Below, piece after piece: positions 10,113-20,994 of a stretch of 64,000 nt of DNA. Origin of the DNA: Galeruca laticollis (lineage: Eukaryota; Arthropoda; Insecta; Coleoptera; Chrysomelidae). The stretch covers positions 82,376,960 to 82,440,959 of the forward strand of contig OY998176.1 of NCBI GenBank assembly GCA_963921935.1. The letters run 5' to 3'. The notes beneath the pieces are model-generated. The model saw only the letters and a list, made by a program, of their open reading frames with translations, ran no database searches and was not told the DNA's origin. Numbering within the stretch: position 1 is the first letter of the stretch; every line of letters begins with the position of its first letter. Both the position numbers and the translations under genes were made by a program.

Positions 10113-12569
10113 TGTTACGGTTAATACGAGAAAATAGTTAATTCGCGAATTAACCGGCTAAAACGCGAATTAACCGAATGTCAAGGATAAAACCCGAATA
10201 TGTCATAGTTCCGCTCTTGTTTCGCATATTATCCAGCGCAAACAGGTTAAAACGCGAATTACCCAAAAGCAACCGCATAGAACGCTTAGTGTCTCAGTTT
10301 TTTGTCGTTGGTCAACAAGGCTGGTAATACTGAAAGTGTAAACAATTTTAAAACTCGTTTCAATGAAGAGTTTTTCAAAGTTGCAGTTACCAAAAGTGCA
10401 AATACCGAATATTTAAATAGTGACAAATATAAGAATACAATTGAATGTGTCAAACAGGCAAAAAATACCGCCTCCAAAACTTCCCAACGATATCGCCGCA
10501 TAAAACGTTATGATGTGTGTTCCATAGGCGGCGTTGAAAAATTAATTACCCCTATAAAAACAAATGAACAAGACTTTCAATATTATGTAGCCAATGAGGA
10601 TTTTTTTTGATATTATCCACGCAACTCATTTGGCTATTGGACATGGTGGTCGCAATAGAATGGTTCAGGAGCTGAGGAAAAAATCTAAAAATATTACCCA
10701 GGGGAGTATATCTATTTACCTTAGTTTATGCACCTCATGCTTTATGAAACAAAAATTTATGAAAAAGGGATTAGTTGTGAAACCCATTATTCGTTCCGAA
10801 ATGAACAGCCGATGTCAAGTAGATCTCATTGACATGCAATCGAATCCTGATGGGCAGTATAAATTCATACTAGTCTATCAGGATCATTTAACAAAGTTCG
10901 TACAATTGAGACCCCTAAAATCCAAAACAGCTGATGAAGTGGCCACAACAATACTTAATATATTTTGTATATTCGGTGCACCAATGATTCTTCATTCTGA
11001 CAATGGACGTGAATTTTGTAACCGTATACTGGAGCAATTAAAAAGTATGTGGCTTGGACTTAAACTAGTTACCGGAAAACCTCGCGATAGCCAATCACAG
11101 GGAAGTGTAGAAAGATGCAACCAAGACGTAGAAAAAATTCTAGCGACATGGCTGAAAGATAATAACACAAATAACTGATCGGATGGTCTTAAATTTGTTC
11201 AAGTGATGAAAAATCTTGCATACCATGACGGGATAAAGCGTTCACCGTACTCTGGATGAAAATGACGTAGATCTAAATGAAAACATATCTCATATGGAAG
11301 AAATAGGCATTGATAAGACAATTAATCAAACATTTAGAAAAATACAGATATACAAGTTAGCGGTCAAATAAAAGATAAAAATTATGAAATTGTAGAAGAG
11401 GAAAAGGAAGAGTCAGAATATTATGATATACCAAATGAGAATATACAGATTGAAATAATTGATGTACCAAATTCGGCAGAAACAGTTGAAAATCACCAAA
11501 ATAGAGTCCTTCAAGTAATCGAAGTCCACGAAAACAACATGCAAAATATTAACTGTATTGAAGATAATAATAAAGTGAGAGAAGAACGAAACGACATAAC
11601 TGATGTGTTAAATGAGTGTCTTTGTCAAACTGGAGGTGAAAAGTGTGATATTTGTGTGAAGCAGCTCAGTATTTTGGAAAATAGAGCACAAGCTGAAAAA
11701 TGTTTGGAGAAACAATCTGAAAAAATGAAGCGTATATCGAAAGCAAAATTTCCATCTTGTTGCGTAGGGGATACTGTCAGAGTCCCTATTCCAGATTTAG
11801 ATAGAGGACGTTGTGACTTCATTAATGCATTGCTGACGATTGTACACGCTGATAATGACAAAGGATATTATGAATTAGGTAACGAAAACGGTACTATTCG
11901 TGAAAAATACTCTAGCAATGAATTTGCTGTTTGCAAACGAAAGTTAATTCCATTAGAGTTTGTGTCAAGTGAAAAAAAATCATTAAGAGAAATTGCCAAA
12001 AACCTGTAAATTTCCGGAGGACAGGGATTTCAAAAATGTAACTGTAAAAGCAAATGTTTCACCAAAAAATGTAGATGTAAGTCGAAAAATTTGTTATGTA
12101 ATTCTAAGTACCATTCAAGCTTATCCTGTTCCAATAAGTAATATGTAGTAAAAGTAGGTACCTATAAGTTTTGATCCATAGGTATTAAACTTGAACCTAT
12201 TAGCCTTTTGTTTTTTTTATAGAGAATATAACTATTTCTTTTTTATTATTATAATTTTAGAGAACATATTTTATTATTCTGTATTACTTATGTAATAAAA
12301 ATCACAGCTCAGTACCTGTACGCACGTCTATGAATGAATGAATGCGACATTAATAATTGCTTACTGAACTTATTACCCGGCTAATTCACGAAAGAGCCAA
12401 GTGTTATCGGATATAACCAATTATATTGTCTAAATCGCGTTTTAACCGAATAATTTGCGAATATTTTTCAATTATTGTTATTTCTTCCGTAATAACCGGC
12501 TGTATTGGATAATTCGCCTTTTAGCCGGTTAATTCGCGAATTAACTATTTTCTTGTATTAACAGTAACA
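10113..12569 (+). mobile_element. Ginger2-like DNA transposon with TSD tata
   Basis: Terminal inverted repeats of about 49 bases: left begins TGTTACGGTTAATACGAGAA, right complemented begins TGTTACTGTTAATACAAGAA, and the match continues through AATTCGCGAATTAACCGGCT. A 4-bp target duplication, tata, is at 10109-10112 and 12570-12573. The TGT..ACA ends, 4-bp duplication and a single retroviral-type integrase gene are the hallmarks of Ginger elements. Subterminal copies of the CGCGAATTA word recur at both ends. Confidence 0.9.
10302..12141 (+). pseudogene. Ginger2-like integrase/transposase (KRBA2/SCAND3-like)
   Basis: In order: an N-terminal part (10302-10610; true start not clear, no good ATG), HATHLAIGHGGRNRM zinc-binding H2C2 region, a DDE integrase core with CQVDLIDMQ (Asp), ILHSDNGREF (Asp) and QGSVERCNQD (Glu), and a C-terminal region 11539-12009 ending in a cysteine-rich tail CNCKSKCFTKKCRCKSK (about 12040-12100; stop 12139-12141). 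All three catalytic residues are present, but a frameshift in a T run at about 10605, a TGA at 11177 in place of Trp, another TGA near 11260 and shifts before 11539 and at 12009 disable it. Proteins of this layout were domesticated in vertebrates as KRBA2 and SCAND3. Confidence 0.85.
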
Positions 12570-12573
12570 TATA

Positions 12574-13359
12574 GATATTGTATGTCCCTCCTTTCTTACA
12601 GCTTCTGTTACTTTCAATAAAACATCTAAAGGTGAAGTAACTCGATTGGTCTTCACAGGCCCGCACCGTACATAAATGCAAAGTCGTGAGGCGCCGTATC
12701 TGTACTCACATATGAACGTAATACAAATTTGGGGCGTTATTTTAAATTTGCAAAAGGGCACCAAAAGTGTTAGGCGTGGACCTGTGTCTTCAGTCTGTAT
12801 TTACTATCCTTGATGATTCAGTAATCGCTATGCTCTTATCAAGTTTTTTGTGTTTAAAACCACAACTTATTAGAACTTGCTGCAATGTCTCCATGCGTCC
12901 ATGTCTCCATAAGTGTAATCTGGATAATCTGTTGTATAACTTCCAATGTTTCCTTATAAATTATAAATAGCTAGGGGGAGGTGATACCATGATTGCATTA
13001 TCAGACTGTTTTAAGACAATCAAATATCTAAGTAGGTTTATTTAAAATAATTTGTTTGGTTTGTATTTTGTATGTGAATGTCTAAATATCTATGTTGTTA
13101 AATTCATATGTGGTAATATTCTCACTAATTTTGCAATTTTCATTACTAATGTTTAATTTCATTTTGGCGATTTTCTTAAAATAAGAGCAAATAATGAATT
13201 TTATTGCTTTGTAAATATTTATCTGGAATTTTTATCCGCTTTTTAATAATTTTACACAGCTGTCCCAAAGTCGAAGGTGTTTAACATTTTCATGCTTCAA
13301 ATTGAGAGAATAAAATCCTTGAAAACATTTTAATTCAGTAGAGTTTTGCTGCTTGAAAG
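12574..13359. other. No gene seen
   Basis: ORFs at 12558-12970 do not read as a known family. Ends at the target site of the Penelope insertion. Confidence 0.45.
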
Positions 13360-13714
13360 CCAGGTAAATAATAGTGTTTTAAATGAAACTCAATGTTTCT
13401 AGCTAATTCCACAATATAATGAAAAATATTAAAAATTCTAAAAAATTGACAATTGTTTCGATAACTGAATTTCATCGTCAGAATGACATAAGTTACCTGA
13501 TGTTTAGTAGTCATTTTTGGTTAGACCAAGGAGTAACCTACCTTGTGATTGACTTAATATATGTTAATAGAAGATGTGATATTACAAATATTGAAGCTTA
13601 GATATTATTAGCCCTATGGTGATATCCTGGATATCATTTTTCCAATTCAGATCAGTATAACTGTGCAATGATATAGAAAACCAGGAAAACTATATCTGCT
13701 GATCTTTACAATTA

Positions 13715-14374
13715 TCACTTAAGAAGACAGTTTAATAGTGGAGAGCTTCCTAGATTTATCTGTTCATTGACGACTTCATATTGTGGGTTTCTTAAGTGTC
13801 TTCTAATTTCCAACTCTTCAAGGAAATCCAGTTCTTGTTTCTTATCACAAATATGTAGTACTTCTAGTTCTGTGTTTGGTGTCAATGAATGGTTGGTGTC
13901 AAGTAGATATTTTGCGTAATGGGATTTATCTGGTTGTTTTAATCTGTATGCTCGTAAGTGTTCACTGTATCTGATATCAAAATTTCTAAGGGTCTGACCC
14001 AAATAGTCAGCATTACATTCTGGACATTTGAGTTTATATATACCTGATTTCTTTAATGTTGGTATTTTTGTTTTAACATTTAACAATTTTGTATTTACGT
14101 TACTTTCTGTTTTAAAAGCAATTGTTGTATTCGTTGCTAAAGATATTATCTTTGAAATATTATTAGAAATATTTCCTGCATATGTTGGTTTTATAAGTTT
14201 TATTTCCTCAGTTTGTTTAGGAAATATTAGTTGTAATGCCACTTTTTCCTATTTTTTATTAATTAGCTTATTTATCGTATGTAATGGATAACCGTTGGAT
14301 GTTGCTATTTGTCTAATTGTACTAATCTCTCTATCAAAATTATTTGTTCATAGGAACTGAAAATGCTCTATGTA
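13715..14374 (-). pseudogene. Penelope-like element left arm: GIY-YIG endonuclease part
   Basis: Minus-strand frame of 175 residues ending CLLK at 13715. It includes the linker ALQLIFPKQTEEIKLIKPTY and the GIY-YIG nuclease domain: SGIYKLKCPECNADYLGQT (about 14000-14055), R in RNFDIRYSEHLRAY, and the catalytic Glu region ELDFLEELEIRRHLRNPQ. This domain makes the nick used for target-primed insertion in Penelope-like retroelements. Its RT part continues at 16964-17234 beyond the Tigger-like insertion. The 3' untranslated stretch runs to 13372. Confidence 0.85.
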
Positions 14375-16963
14375 GGGTAAAGCGAGGAGAGATGGCACAG
14401 CAGGAGAGACGGACTACTCGCGAATTTTTTTGGATCGTGGCAACAATGTCCGATCTGGTCACGTGGGCATAGCCGTAGTTCACAGTCGCGCTTTTTAAAT
14501 CAACTTGTTGCGTTGTTTATCATTGTTTTTGTTAGTTACATGGGGCCATTGTTTTTGGCGACACGAAAAATTTTGCTGAGAATATTTTGTTCCTTAATTA
14601 ACTCACTCTAAGGTAAGTTTTTGCCTAATTTAGTGCTTAGTAGTAGTAAGAGGCGCTTTCTGGTGCATACATAACCTCAAAACAAGAGTCTATAAAGTTT
14701 CGTTTTGTAAATATTGCCCAGTCCATCTATCCTACGCTTTTAGGAGAGATGGACCAGCCTTTGCGAGGAGAGATGGGATAAGGTTTTATGGTTTCAGAAA
14801 AATGCCGAACAAGTACACAAGAAAACGAAACACACCTTTAAGGGCTACATGGTCCACGGATAATTTACAACAAGCAATAACTGCTGTTATATGCGGTGAA
14901 ATGAGTTTAAATGAAGCGGCTCATTCGTTTCATATTCCAAAAACGACATTAAAACGTAGAATTTCAACGAATAACTTAGAAAAAACAGATCGGCTGGGCC
15001 CAGATAGTTGTTTGGGGAAATCTACTGAAGAAAAGCTGTCCAGACATATTAAGAAACTGCAGAAACATGGCTTTGCCCCCACAAGACAAGAAGTGCGAAG
15101 ACTGGCGTTTAATCTGGCAGAGAAGCTCGGAATTAAACATAAATTTTAGGACGGTAAGAAGTTTCTAATATGTTTTGATATTAGGCTAATGTTTCTAAAT
15201 TTCTATTATTTTCAGGCAAAGCTGGCAGAGTGTGGTTACAGTCATTCTTGAGAAGAAATACAGACATCACCGTTCGTAAATCAGAAAACACTTCTGTAGC
15301 CAGAGCCACAGGGATGTCGATGGAAACTGTGCTCAAATACTTTGAATTACTTGAGAATGTTCTTACCGTAAATGAATTATTCGACAAACCTGGGCACCTT
15401 TTTAACACCGACGAAACTGGACTCCAACTCAATACTAGAGCTGAACATGTGCTTGCAGCAACGGGTTCTAAAAGTGTACCAGCCGTAAGCCCTGGTGAAA
15501 AAGGGGAAACAATAAGTGTAATCGCTTGTTGCAATGCAGAGGGGGTGTTTTTGCCCCCTTATTGTATTTTGAAAGGGAAGAACAAAAAAAGTGAATGGGC
15601 TGAAGGGATGCCTCCAGGATCTCAAATATGCATGTCCGAAAAGTCCGCGTATGTCAACTCTAAAATATTTTATGAATGGTTGACACAACACTTTTTCCCG
15701 CGCAAACCACCAGGAAAAGTTTTGCTGATCTTAGATGGTCACACTTCTCATACCACCAATATCGACGCCTTGGAATTTGCAGACAGAAATGACATAATAA
15801 TATTTTGTTTGCCTCCCCATTGCACCCATTATCTTCAACCCCTAGATCGAGCATTCTTTAAGAGCCTCAAGGGATACTTTTATGAGGCCTGCCGGCGAAT
15901 GGTGTTAGCCGATCCTAATAAAAAACTCCATAGGCTGCAATTTGGTAAACTCCTGGGGGATGCTTGGGGAAAATCCGCAACTGTGAAAAATGCAGTGTCG
16001 GCTTTTAAAGCAACAGGGATATCACCATTCAACCCAGATATCATACCGGACTATGCATTTTTACTTCAGCAAACAAGAGATCCCATTCATCAGACTGCTG
16101 ATAACGAAATAGTGGAACAAAATATTCATGTCCCTGATCCTCAACCAGGATGTTCAGGAGTACAGCACCAGGAAAAAATCATCCAGAAACCAGACTCCCC
16201 TCAAACAAATAACCAAAAAAAAGCGCAAAAGGGACGAGCCGGATATTACACCGGGAAAAACCCTTGACCAGATTTCGCCTGTCCCTAATGTTACTCCAGG
16301 TATGAGAAAAGTTTGAGCCAATCTAGGCGGAGTTCTATCTTCGTCCACGTATATCCAAAAAAGAAAAGATATTGAAACGAAAAAGAAAAGAAGGGTTGAG
16401 TCAATTACAAATACAAAGAAAAGGAAGAATGGAAAACCATTATACAGCGGATATCAAGTAAAAAAAAATCAAAAACGACTCTTCTTCTTCCGAATCCGAA
16501 GACGTGATTTTGAATGATTCGTCGAGTGATGAGGAACATCTTAGCGATTTAGAAAATGAATGCGTTGGGTGTAACGAAGATTACCGAAAAACAAAGAAAA
16601 AGGATGATTGGATTAAGTGCATATTTTGTTCAAGATGGCTACACGAGGGCTGCACATCTTATAACAATATTTGTCAAACATGCGGAGTTTCCGCAACAAA
16701 AAAGAATCGTTAAAAGTTGAACGTCCATCTATCCTACCCCTAATGAGCCATCTCTCCTACCCTACGTAGGACAGTCGGACCAATTTACCATTTCAGTTTT
16801 TTATTTTTTATGCCTTTAGGATAAGTGGTTTTTTTTTAATTCTACCAAGAAAATGCCAAAGTTGTTATTAGTTTACTGTATTTTTTTAAGTTTTTTTATT
16901 TTTTTAATTATAAAAAATATTAAATATTTTGTAAAACGTGTTCCATCTCTCCTCGCTTTACCC
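14375..16963 (+). mobile_element. Tigger/pogo-like element inside the left Penelope arm
   Basis: Ends: GGGTAAAGCGAGGAGAGATG at 14375 and its complement at 16944-16963, with target TA at 14373-14374 and 16964-16965. The uninterrupted sequence in the sister Penelope copy (about 46310-46320, CTCTATGTATCATTGA) confirms the insertion point exactly. Subterminal copies of GAGGAGAGATGG occur at 14768 and, complemented, near 16745. It carries a transposase gene with one short intron and a PHD-type tail. Confidence 0.95.
14802..16713 (+). pseudogene. Tigger-like transposase with C-terminal PHD finger
   Basis: Starts at ATG 14802 (MPNKYTRKRNTPLRATWS) with a Psq-type helix-turn-helix (SLNEAAHSFHIPKTTLKRRI). 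Exon 1 ends at 15153, intron 15154-15215 (GTAAGAAG..TTTTCAG), then GKAGRVWLQSFLRRN and the DDE domain: FNTDETGLQL, LLILDGHTSH and YLQPLDRAFFKSLKG supply the three acidic residues. A basic linker leads to a Cys4-His-Cys3 finger, CVGCNEDY..CIFCSRWLHEGC..CQTCG (16561-16685). Defects: TAG at 15147-15149 just before the donor site, a frameshift in an A run near 16220 and another before 16504. Otherwise well preserved, so fairly recent. Confidence 0.85.
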
Positions 16964-17234
16964 TATCATTGAATTGTATGCCGCTAGTTTATGTGACAGG
17001 GGGTGATTGGAATTATAAGGAATTGTCACATCAGTGTGTGTTGGTTTTCGGTAAATTGCATAATCAAGTACATTATTAACTCTTTGAATTTTTAAATCAA
17101 GAAAATTAATCGAGTTATTTTCTTTAACTTCTAATGTAAATTTAATTTTTGGGTGTAAATTATTAATGTGGTTGAAAAATATATCTAATTGTCGTTCACT
17201 GCCTATAAAACAAGCTAATATGTCATCTACATAT
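16964..17234 (-). pseudogene. Penelope-like left arm: RT fragment
   Basis: Minus-strand reading TRYVDDILACFIGSERQLDI carries the YVDD active site (about 17205-17234), followed by FFNHINNLHPKIKFTLEVKE and NVLDYAIYRKPTHTDVT. It joins the 13715-14374 segment once the Tigger-like insertion is removed. Its first 20 bases (17215-17234) have no partner in the right arm and form the palindrome spacer. Confidence 0.85.
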
Positions 17235-17288
17235 CTTGTTTTATAGGTAGTGAACGACAATTAGATATATTTTTCAACCACATTAATA
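17161..17288. repeat. Centre of the Penelope palindrome
   Basis: The 54 bases 17161-17214 and 17235-17288 are inverted copies differing at one base (GCCTATAAAAC versus GTTTTATAGGT), separated by 20 bases. The homology continues outward on both sides for the length of the arms (over 1.1 kb each after removing insertions). Such a structure can extrude as a long hairpin. Confidence 0.95.
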
Positions 17289-17762
17289 ATTTACACCCAA
17301 AAATTAAATTTACATTAGAAGTAATAACAATAAATAACTCGATCAATTTTCTTGATTTAAAAATTCAAAGAGTTAATAATGTACTTGATTATTCAATTTA
17401 CCGAAAACCAACACAGACTGATGTGACAATTCCATTCAATTCTAATCACCCTGTCTCACACAGACTAGCGGCATATAATTCAATGATACATAGAGCTTTT
17501 TCAGTTCCTATGAACAAATGTAATTTTGATAGAGAGATTAATACAATTAGACAAATAGCAACATCTAACGGTTATCCATTAGATATGATAAATAGGCTAA
17601 TTAGTAAAAAAGAGAAAAAAGTGGCATTACAACTAATATTTCCTAAACAAACTGAAGAAATAAAAAGTAACGTTAGTACAAAATTGTAAATGTAAAAACA
17701 AAAATACCACCATTAAAGAAATCAGGTATATATAAACTCAAATGTCCAAAATGTAATACTGC
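17235..17762 (+). pseudogene. Penelope-like right arm: RT thumb/linker part
   Basis: Plus-strand reading of the same protein as the left arm, beginning just after YVDDILA. IYRKPTQTDVTIPFNSNHPV and FSVPMNKCNFDREINTIRQI are clear. Relative to the left arm it lacks about 100 bases of linker (between EEIKS and NVSTKL), with stop codons near 17688. It runs into CPKCNT at 17762, where the MULE is inserted. Confidence 0.85.
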
Positions 17763-20054
17763 GGGCAACGGTCAGTAGCGCGCAGCGGTCAGAAATGTTT
17801 TCAGGTAGTTGAAATTCTATGGGTCAATAGCGCGCGGTATACAATCGGTAAACCGGTCAATTGCGCGAACGGTTCCTTTATAGAAATATGCTCGTCTTAA
17901 ACAATTTTTTTAACACGTAACATGCCATAGGAAAACACCTGAAAAGAAAACTATATAAAATAGTGATTATAAGATATATTTTTTTTATTTTTTTGCAAAA
18001 TTAAAACAAACACTTTTAATTAAATTAAATCTTTCAATATGGTTATTTACATATAAATTAATTAAATTTGTTACATAATCTTTGCGTTTTTTATACCTAA
18101 TATTATTACAAGCTTTAGGCAAATGTACACTATTTATTTTAATATATGTATTAATTTGTACATCTTTTAAAACATTAATAAATTTAAAAATATCTGGATG
18201 CGCTACATAAAAACTGGAGTTAAAATGACTGTGGAATGATTCACAAGCATTTGTTGTACGTTCTTGATCACTATTACAAGAAGCCCACATTTTTGGAGGA
18301 AAAACTGAATCATCAGATATATAATTATCAACTAAATAATCAGCATATTCAATTAGTTTAGCATTCTGAGGTATATCTGAGTAAAGGTCTTCTACAAAAC
18401 AATCCCCTACTTCGTTAGGATTTAGAAATAATAATCCAAAAGTGTAATGCAACCAAAGACCTATTGCTGAATTAGAATCCCTGTACTCAGATACCAACCC
18501 AAGATTTTGAATTTTACGATACCAGGACTGGGTCAAATGAAACCTACATCCTATTATATTTATGTCTGGCCAAATTTTCTTAACTCCAACGTGTATCGCT
18601 TTTTCAAAATCACTAACGATTTCTTTGGGCTCAAACCTTAAATTTATACTAGCACAATAACTTTTTAAAAGCTTAAATGCCTCAAAGTAAGTATTAGATT
18701 GTTTGTTTGGCAGTAAAATAAATACTAAAGGTATATAATGTCCGTTTTCTACTGTATGTATCGTAAATAACTGAGTTAAAAATTTCGGGCAATAACTGAA
18801 AGTTCCGTCTACATAAATTTTAGGTCGTGAACACAGATACTGTAAATTTGTTTGACAGGAAAATATTATTACATTTAAGTTCGTGTTATTTACCAATAAA
18901 AATTCTTCGTCCTTATTTGTTTTAATAACAATAGATTCTAGAGCTTCTTGGAGGTCTTCTAATGATTGAGGTAAAACTGGCAAAACGCTTCGTCTTGATC
19001 GATATACACTTTTTCTTATATTATCAAGGTCCCGTGTTGTGAGATTCACTTCTGCGGGAGCTTCTTTAAGCTCAGTATTGATGATCTTAGAAGGTCTTTG
19101 CGATATGTCTTCTACAGCCTTCCTTTTAATTCCGTTTTGTAATTTCTGTGAAACAACATTAAAATATATAAATAATATATATCTACTATAATTTTTGAGG
19201 TTTATAAGAGTGAGTATTTTTGAAAAATAACAAATTTAAGAAATTAGATGAATATCCGAAATATTTAACTTATACGAATAAAATTAATCATATTATATTA
19301 TATACGTAGGTCGAGTAGTGAGCCATTATTAACCGAGGAGTTGTACTAATATTTTAAAATTTTATTTAATTAGATTTTGATAAAGGCAGAAATGATGCTA
19401 ATTTCAAATAAGTTTTTATAATTTTATCATACCAATTAAGTGTACCTACTAGTGCTGAATTTGCGAGTTTGATTTTGTTTAGAATTAGAAATAAGAGTTT
19501 CTGTTTATATTTCATTGAAAATATAAAAAAAGTTCATTATTTACCTAGGGAGAGAAATATTATTTCTCATTCGAGCTTTGGAGTTAATAATGACGATTTC
19601 TAAGGTTAGTAGTAAGAAATATAATTATTAAACACTTACCTTAACGTGTAAATTTTCATCAAATGCGTGACTGTGATTGTCTTTTTGCTGTAACAACACC
19701 TCTTCTGATTTATCCACAGAAATCGAAGCTGGACATCCTCGCTTTGTACAGCGATATGAAACACCTAATATAGTTTCTCTATCTTTGCGAAAAGTATAAC
19801 TTTTAACTATTAATAATTTTTTTCCGCGCTCACTTAACATGGTCTCCATTTCGGTATCTTTACACGTAAACTTCTTCTGAATAATGTAAGTGAGTAAATG
19901 TAATTTAATGTGTACAATCATAAGACTGAAAAACCCCTTGCTATTAGGGACAGGTACTAATATCATGTCTGCGCGCAATCGACCTGTCCCTTTTAGAACC
20001 CTCTTATAATCTGTAAGGATTAAACTGACCGCTGCGCGCTATCGGAATACACCC
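17763..20054 (-). mobile_element. Mutator-like element (MULE, Phantom-like) with TSD aatactgc
   Basis: Left end GGGCAACGGTCAGTAGCGCG and right end, complemented, GGGTGTATTCCGATAGCGCG, both followed by CAGCGGTCAG; a second paired block GGTCAATTGCGCG / GGTCGATTGCGCG lies inside. The 8-base duplication AATACTGC is at 17755-17762 and 20055-20062. MULEs make 8-10 bp duplications. The element sits in the right Penelope arm and contains one two-exon gene with no visible lesion. Confidence 0.92.
17985..19849 (-). CDS. MULE transposase with FLYWCH zinc finger, two exons, apparently intact
   Basis: Exon 1 is 19640-19849 if the ATG of METMLSERGKKL is used (an in-frame ATG at 19966 would add 39 residues). 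Exon 1 holds a FLYWCH-type finger: SYTFRKDRE, YRCTKRGC and HSHAF. Intron 19146-19639 has CTTAAG-proximal donor GTAAGTG and acceptor TTTCACAG on the minus strand and keeps frame (phase 0). Exon 2 (17985-19145, 386 residues and stop) carries the MULE DDE core: Asp in KIYVDGTFSYCP, Asp in KEIVSDFEKAI, the C-x2-H region IIGCRFHLTQSWYRK, and Glu in TNACESFHSHFN. Roughly 456 residues in total. No stop or frameshift found, unlike nearly every other transposase in the window. FLYWCH plus MULE core is typical of Phantom-type elements in insects. Confidence 0.85.
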
Positions 20055-20062
20055 AATACTGC

Positions 20063-20732
20063 AATGTCTATTTGGGTCAGACCCTTAGAAATTTTGAAAT
20101 CCGATACACTGAACACTTACGAGCATACAGATTAAAACAACCAGATAAATCCCATTACGCAAAACATCTACTTGACACCAACCATTCATTGACACCAAAC
20201 ACAGAACTAGAAGTACTACATATTTGTGATAAGAAACAAGAACTGGATTTCCTTGAAGAGTTGGAAATTAGAAGACACTTAAGAAACCCACAATATGAAG
20301 TCGTCAATGAACAGATGAATCTAGGAAGCTTTCCACTATTAAACTGTCTTCTTAATTGATAATAGTAAAGATCAGCAGATATAGTTTTCCTGGTTTTCTA
20401 TATCATTGAACAGTTCTACTGATCTTAATTGGAAAAATGATATCCAGGATATCACTATAGGGCTAATAATATCTAAGCTTCAATATTTGTAATATCACAT
20501 CTTCTTTTTTCTATTAACATATATTAAGTCAATCACAAGTTAGGTCACTTCTTGGTCTAGCTAAAAATAACTACTAAACATCAGGTAGGCATAAAATGAA
20601 ATGTAACTTCTGTCATTCTGACGATGATATTGATTTATCGAAACAATTGTCAATTTTTTAGAATTTTTAATATTTTTCATTATATTGTGGAATGAGCTAG
20701 AAACGTTGAGTTTCATTTAAAACACTAATATG
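20063..20732 (+). pseudogene. Penelope-like right arm: GIY-YIG part and 3' untranslated region
   Basis: Continues the arm after the MULE: SIWVRP-frame decays, but YLGQTLRNFEIRYTEHLRAY and ELDFLEELEIRRHLRNPQYE read clearly to a stop at 20357-20359. The 3' untranslated part (to 20732) is the inverted counterpart of 13372-13714. The GIY motif itself is lost where the MULE entered, with a few extra bases (CAATG) next to the duplication. Confidence 0.85.
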
Positions 20733-20770
20733 AGTAGATTCCACGAAGTAAGGGTCGAGACAGTTAATTT
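20733..20770 (+). repeat. Restart of the Penelope element: first 38 bases of its ORF
   Basis: Directly after the 3' end (TTTCATTTAAAACACTAAT) comes ATGAGTAGATTCCACGAAGT, the same start as the first reading frame of the copy at 45123-48101 (MSRFHEVRVETVN). The homology stops at the TSD. So the 3' end of one unit is joined to the 5' end of the next, the tandem organisation known for Penelope-like elements. Confidence 0.9.
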
Positions 20771-20994
20771 CCAGGTAAATAAGTTAAAATTGAAATAATT
20801 CCAACATTTTCATGAATCACAATTATATAACTGCTCAGACTTTTCTTTCGTCTCCTACTTCTCAACTCCAAAAAACCCTACAAATAAAAGTTAAAAACGA
20901 ATAAAAAAATTTAGGTACACCGAGACTTCAACAACAACAAAAAAAAGTAAGCAAAAGAGAAACCCCTAACTCAAACATTAAATTTAGTTTCCAG

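Larger units (their letters stand above)
13372..20770. mobile_element. Penelope-like insertion: head-to-head double copy with 12-bp TSD
   Basis: The 12-mer CCAGGTAAATAA lies at 13360-13371 and 20771-20782 and brackets the whole structure. The left arm is a 5'-truncated Penelope-like copy on the minus strand (13372-14374 plus 16964-17234), the right arm a 5'-truncated copy on the plus strand (17235-17762 plus 20055-20732), followed by the first 38 bases of the element's own first reading frame. Both arms start at the same RT position, making a near-palindrome with a 20-base spacer. Each arm is split by a later DNA transposon. A single pair of TSDs argues that both arms arrived in one event. 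Confidence 0.9.

Noticed and set aside
12558..12764. Minus-strand ORF containing GPVKTNRVTSPLDVLLK
   Set aside because: Looks slightly protein-like but no family recognised and no supporting context; left out of the features.
13419..13601. Short plus-strand ORF
   Set aside because: Lies in the 3' untranslated part of the Penelope-like arm and is not conserved as a frame in the other two copies.
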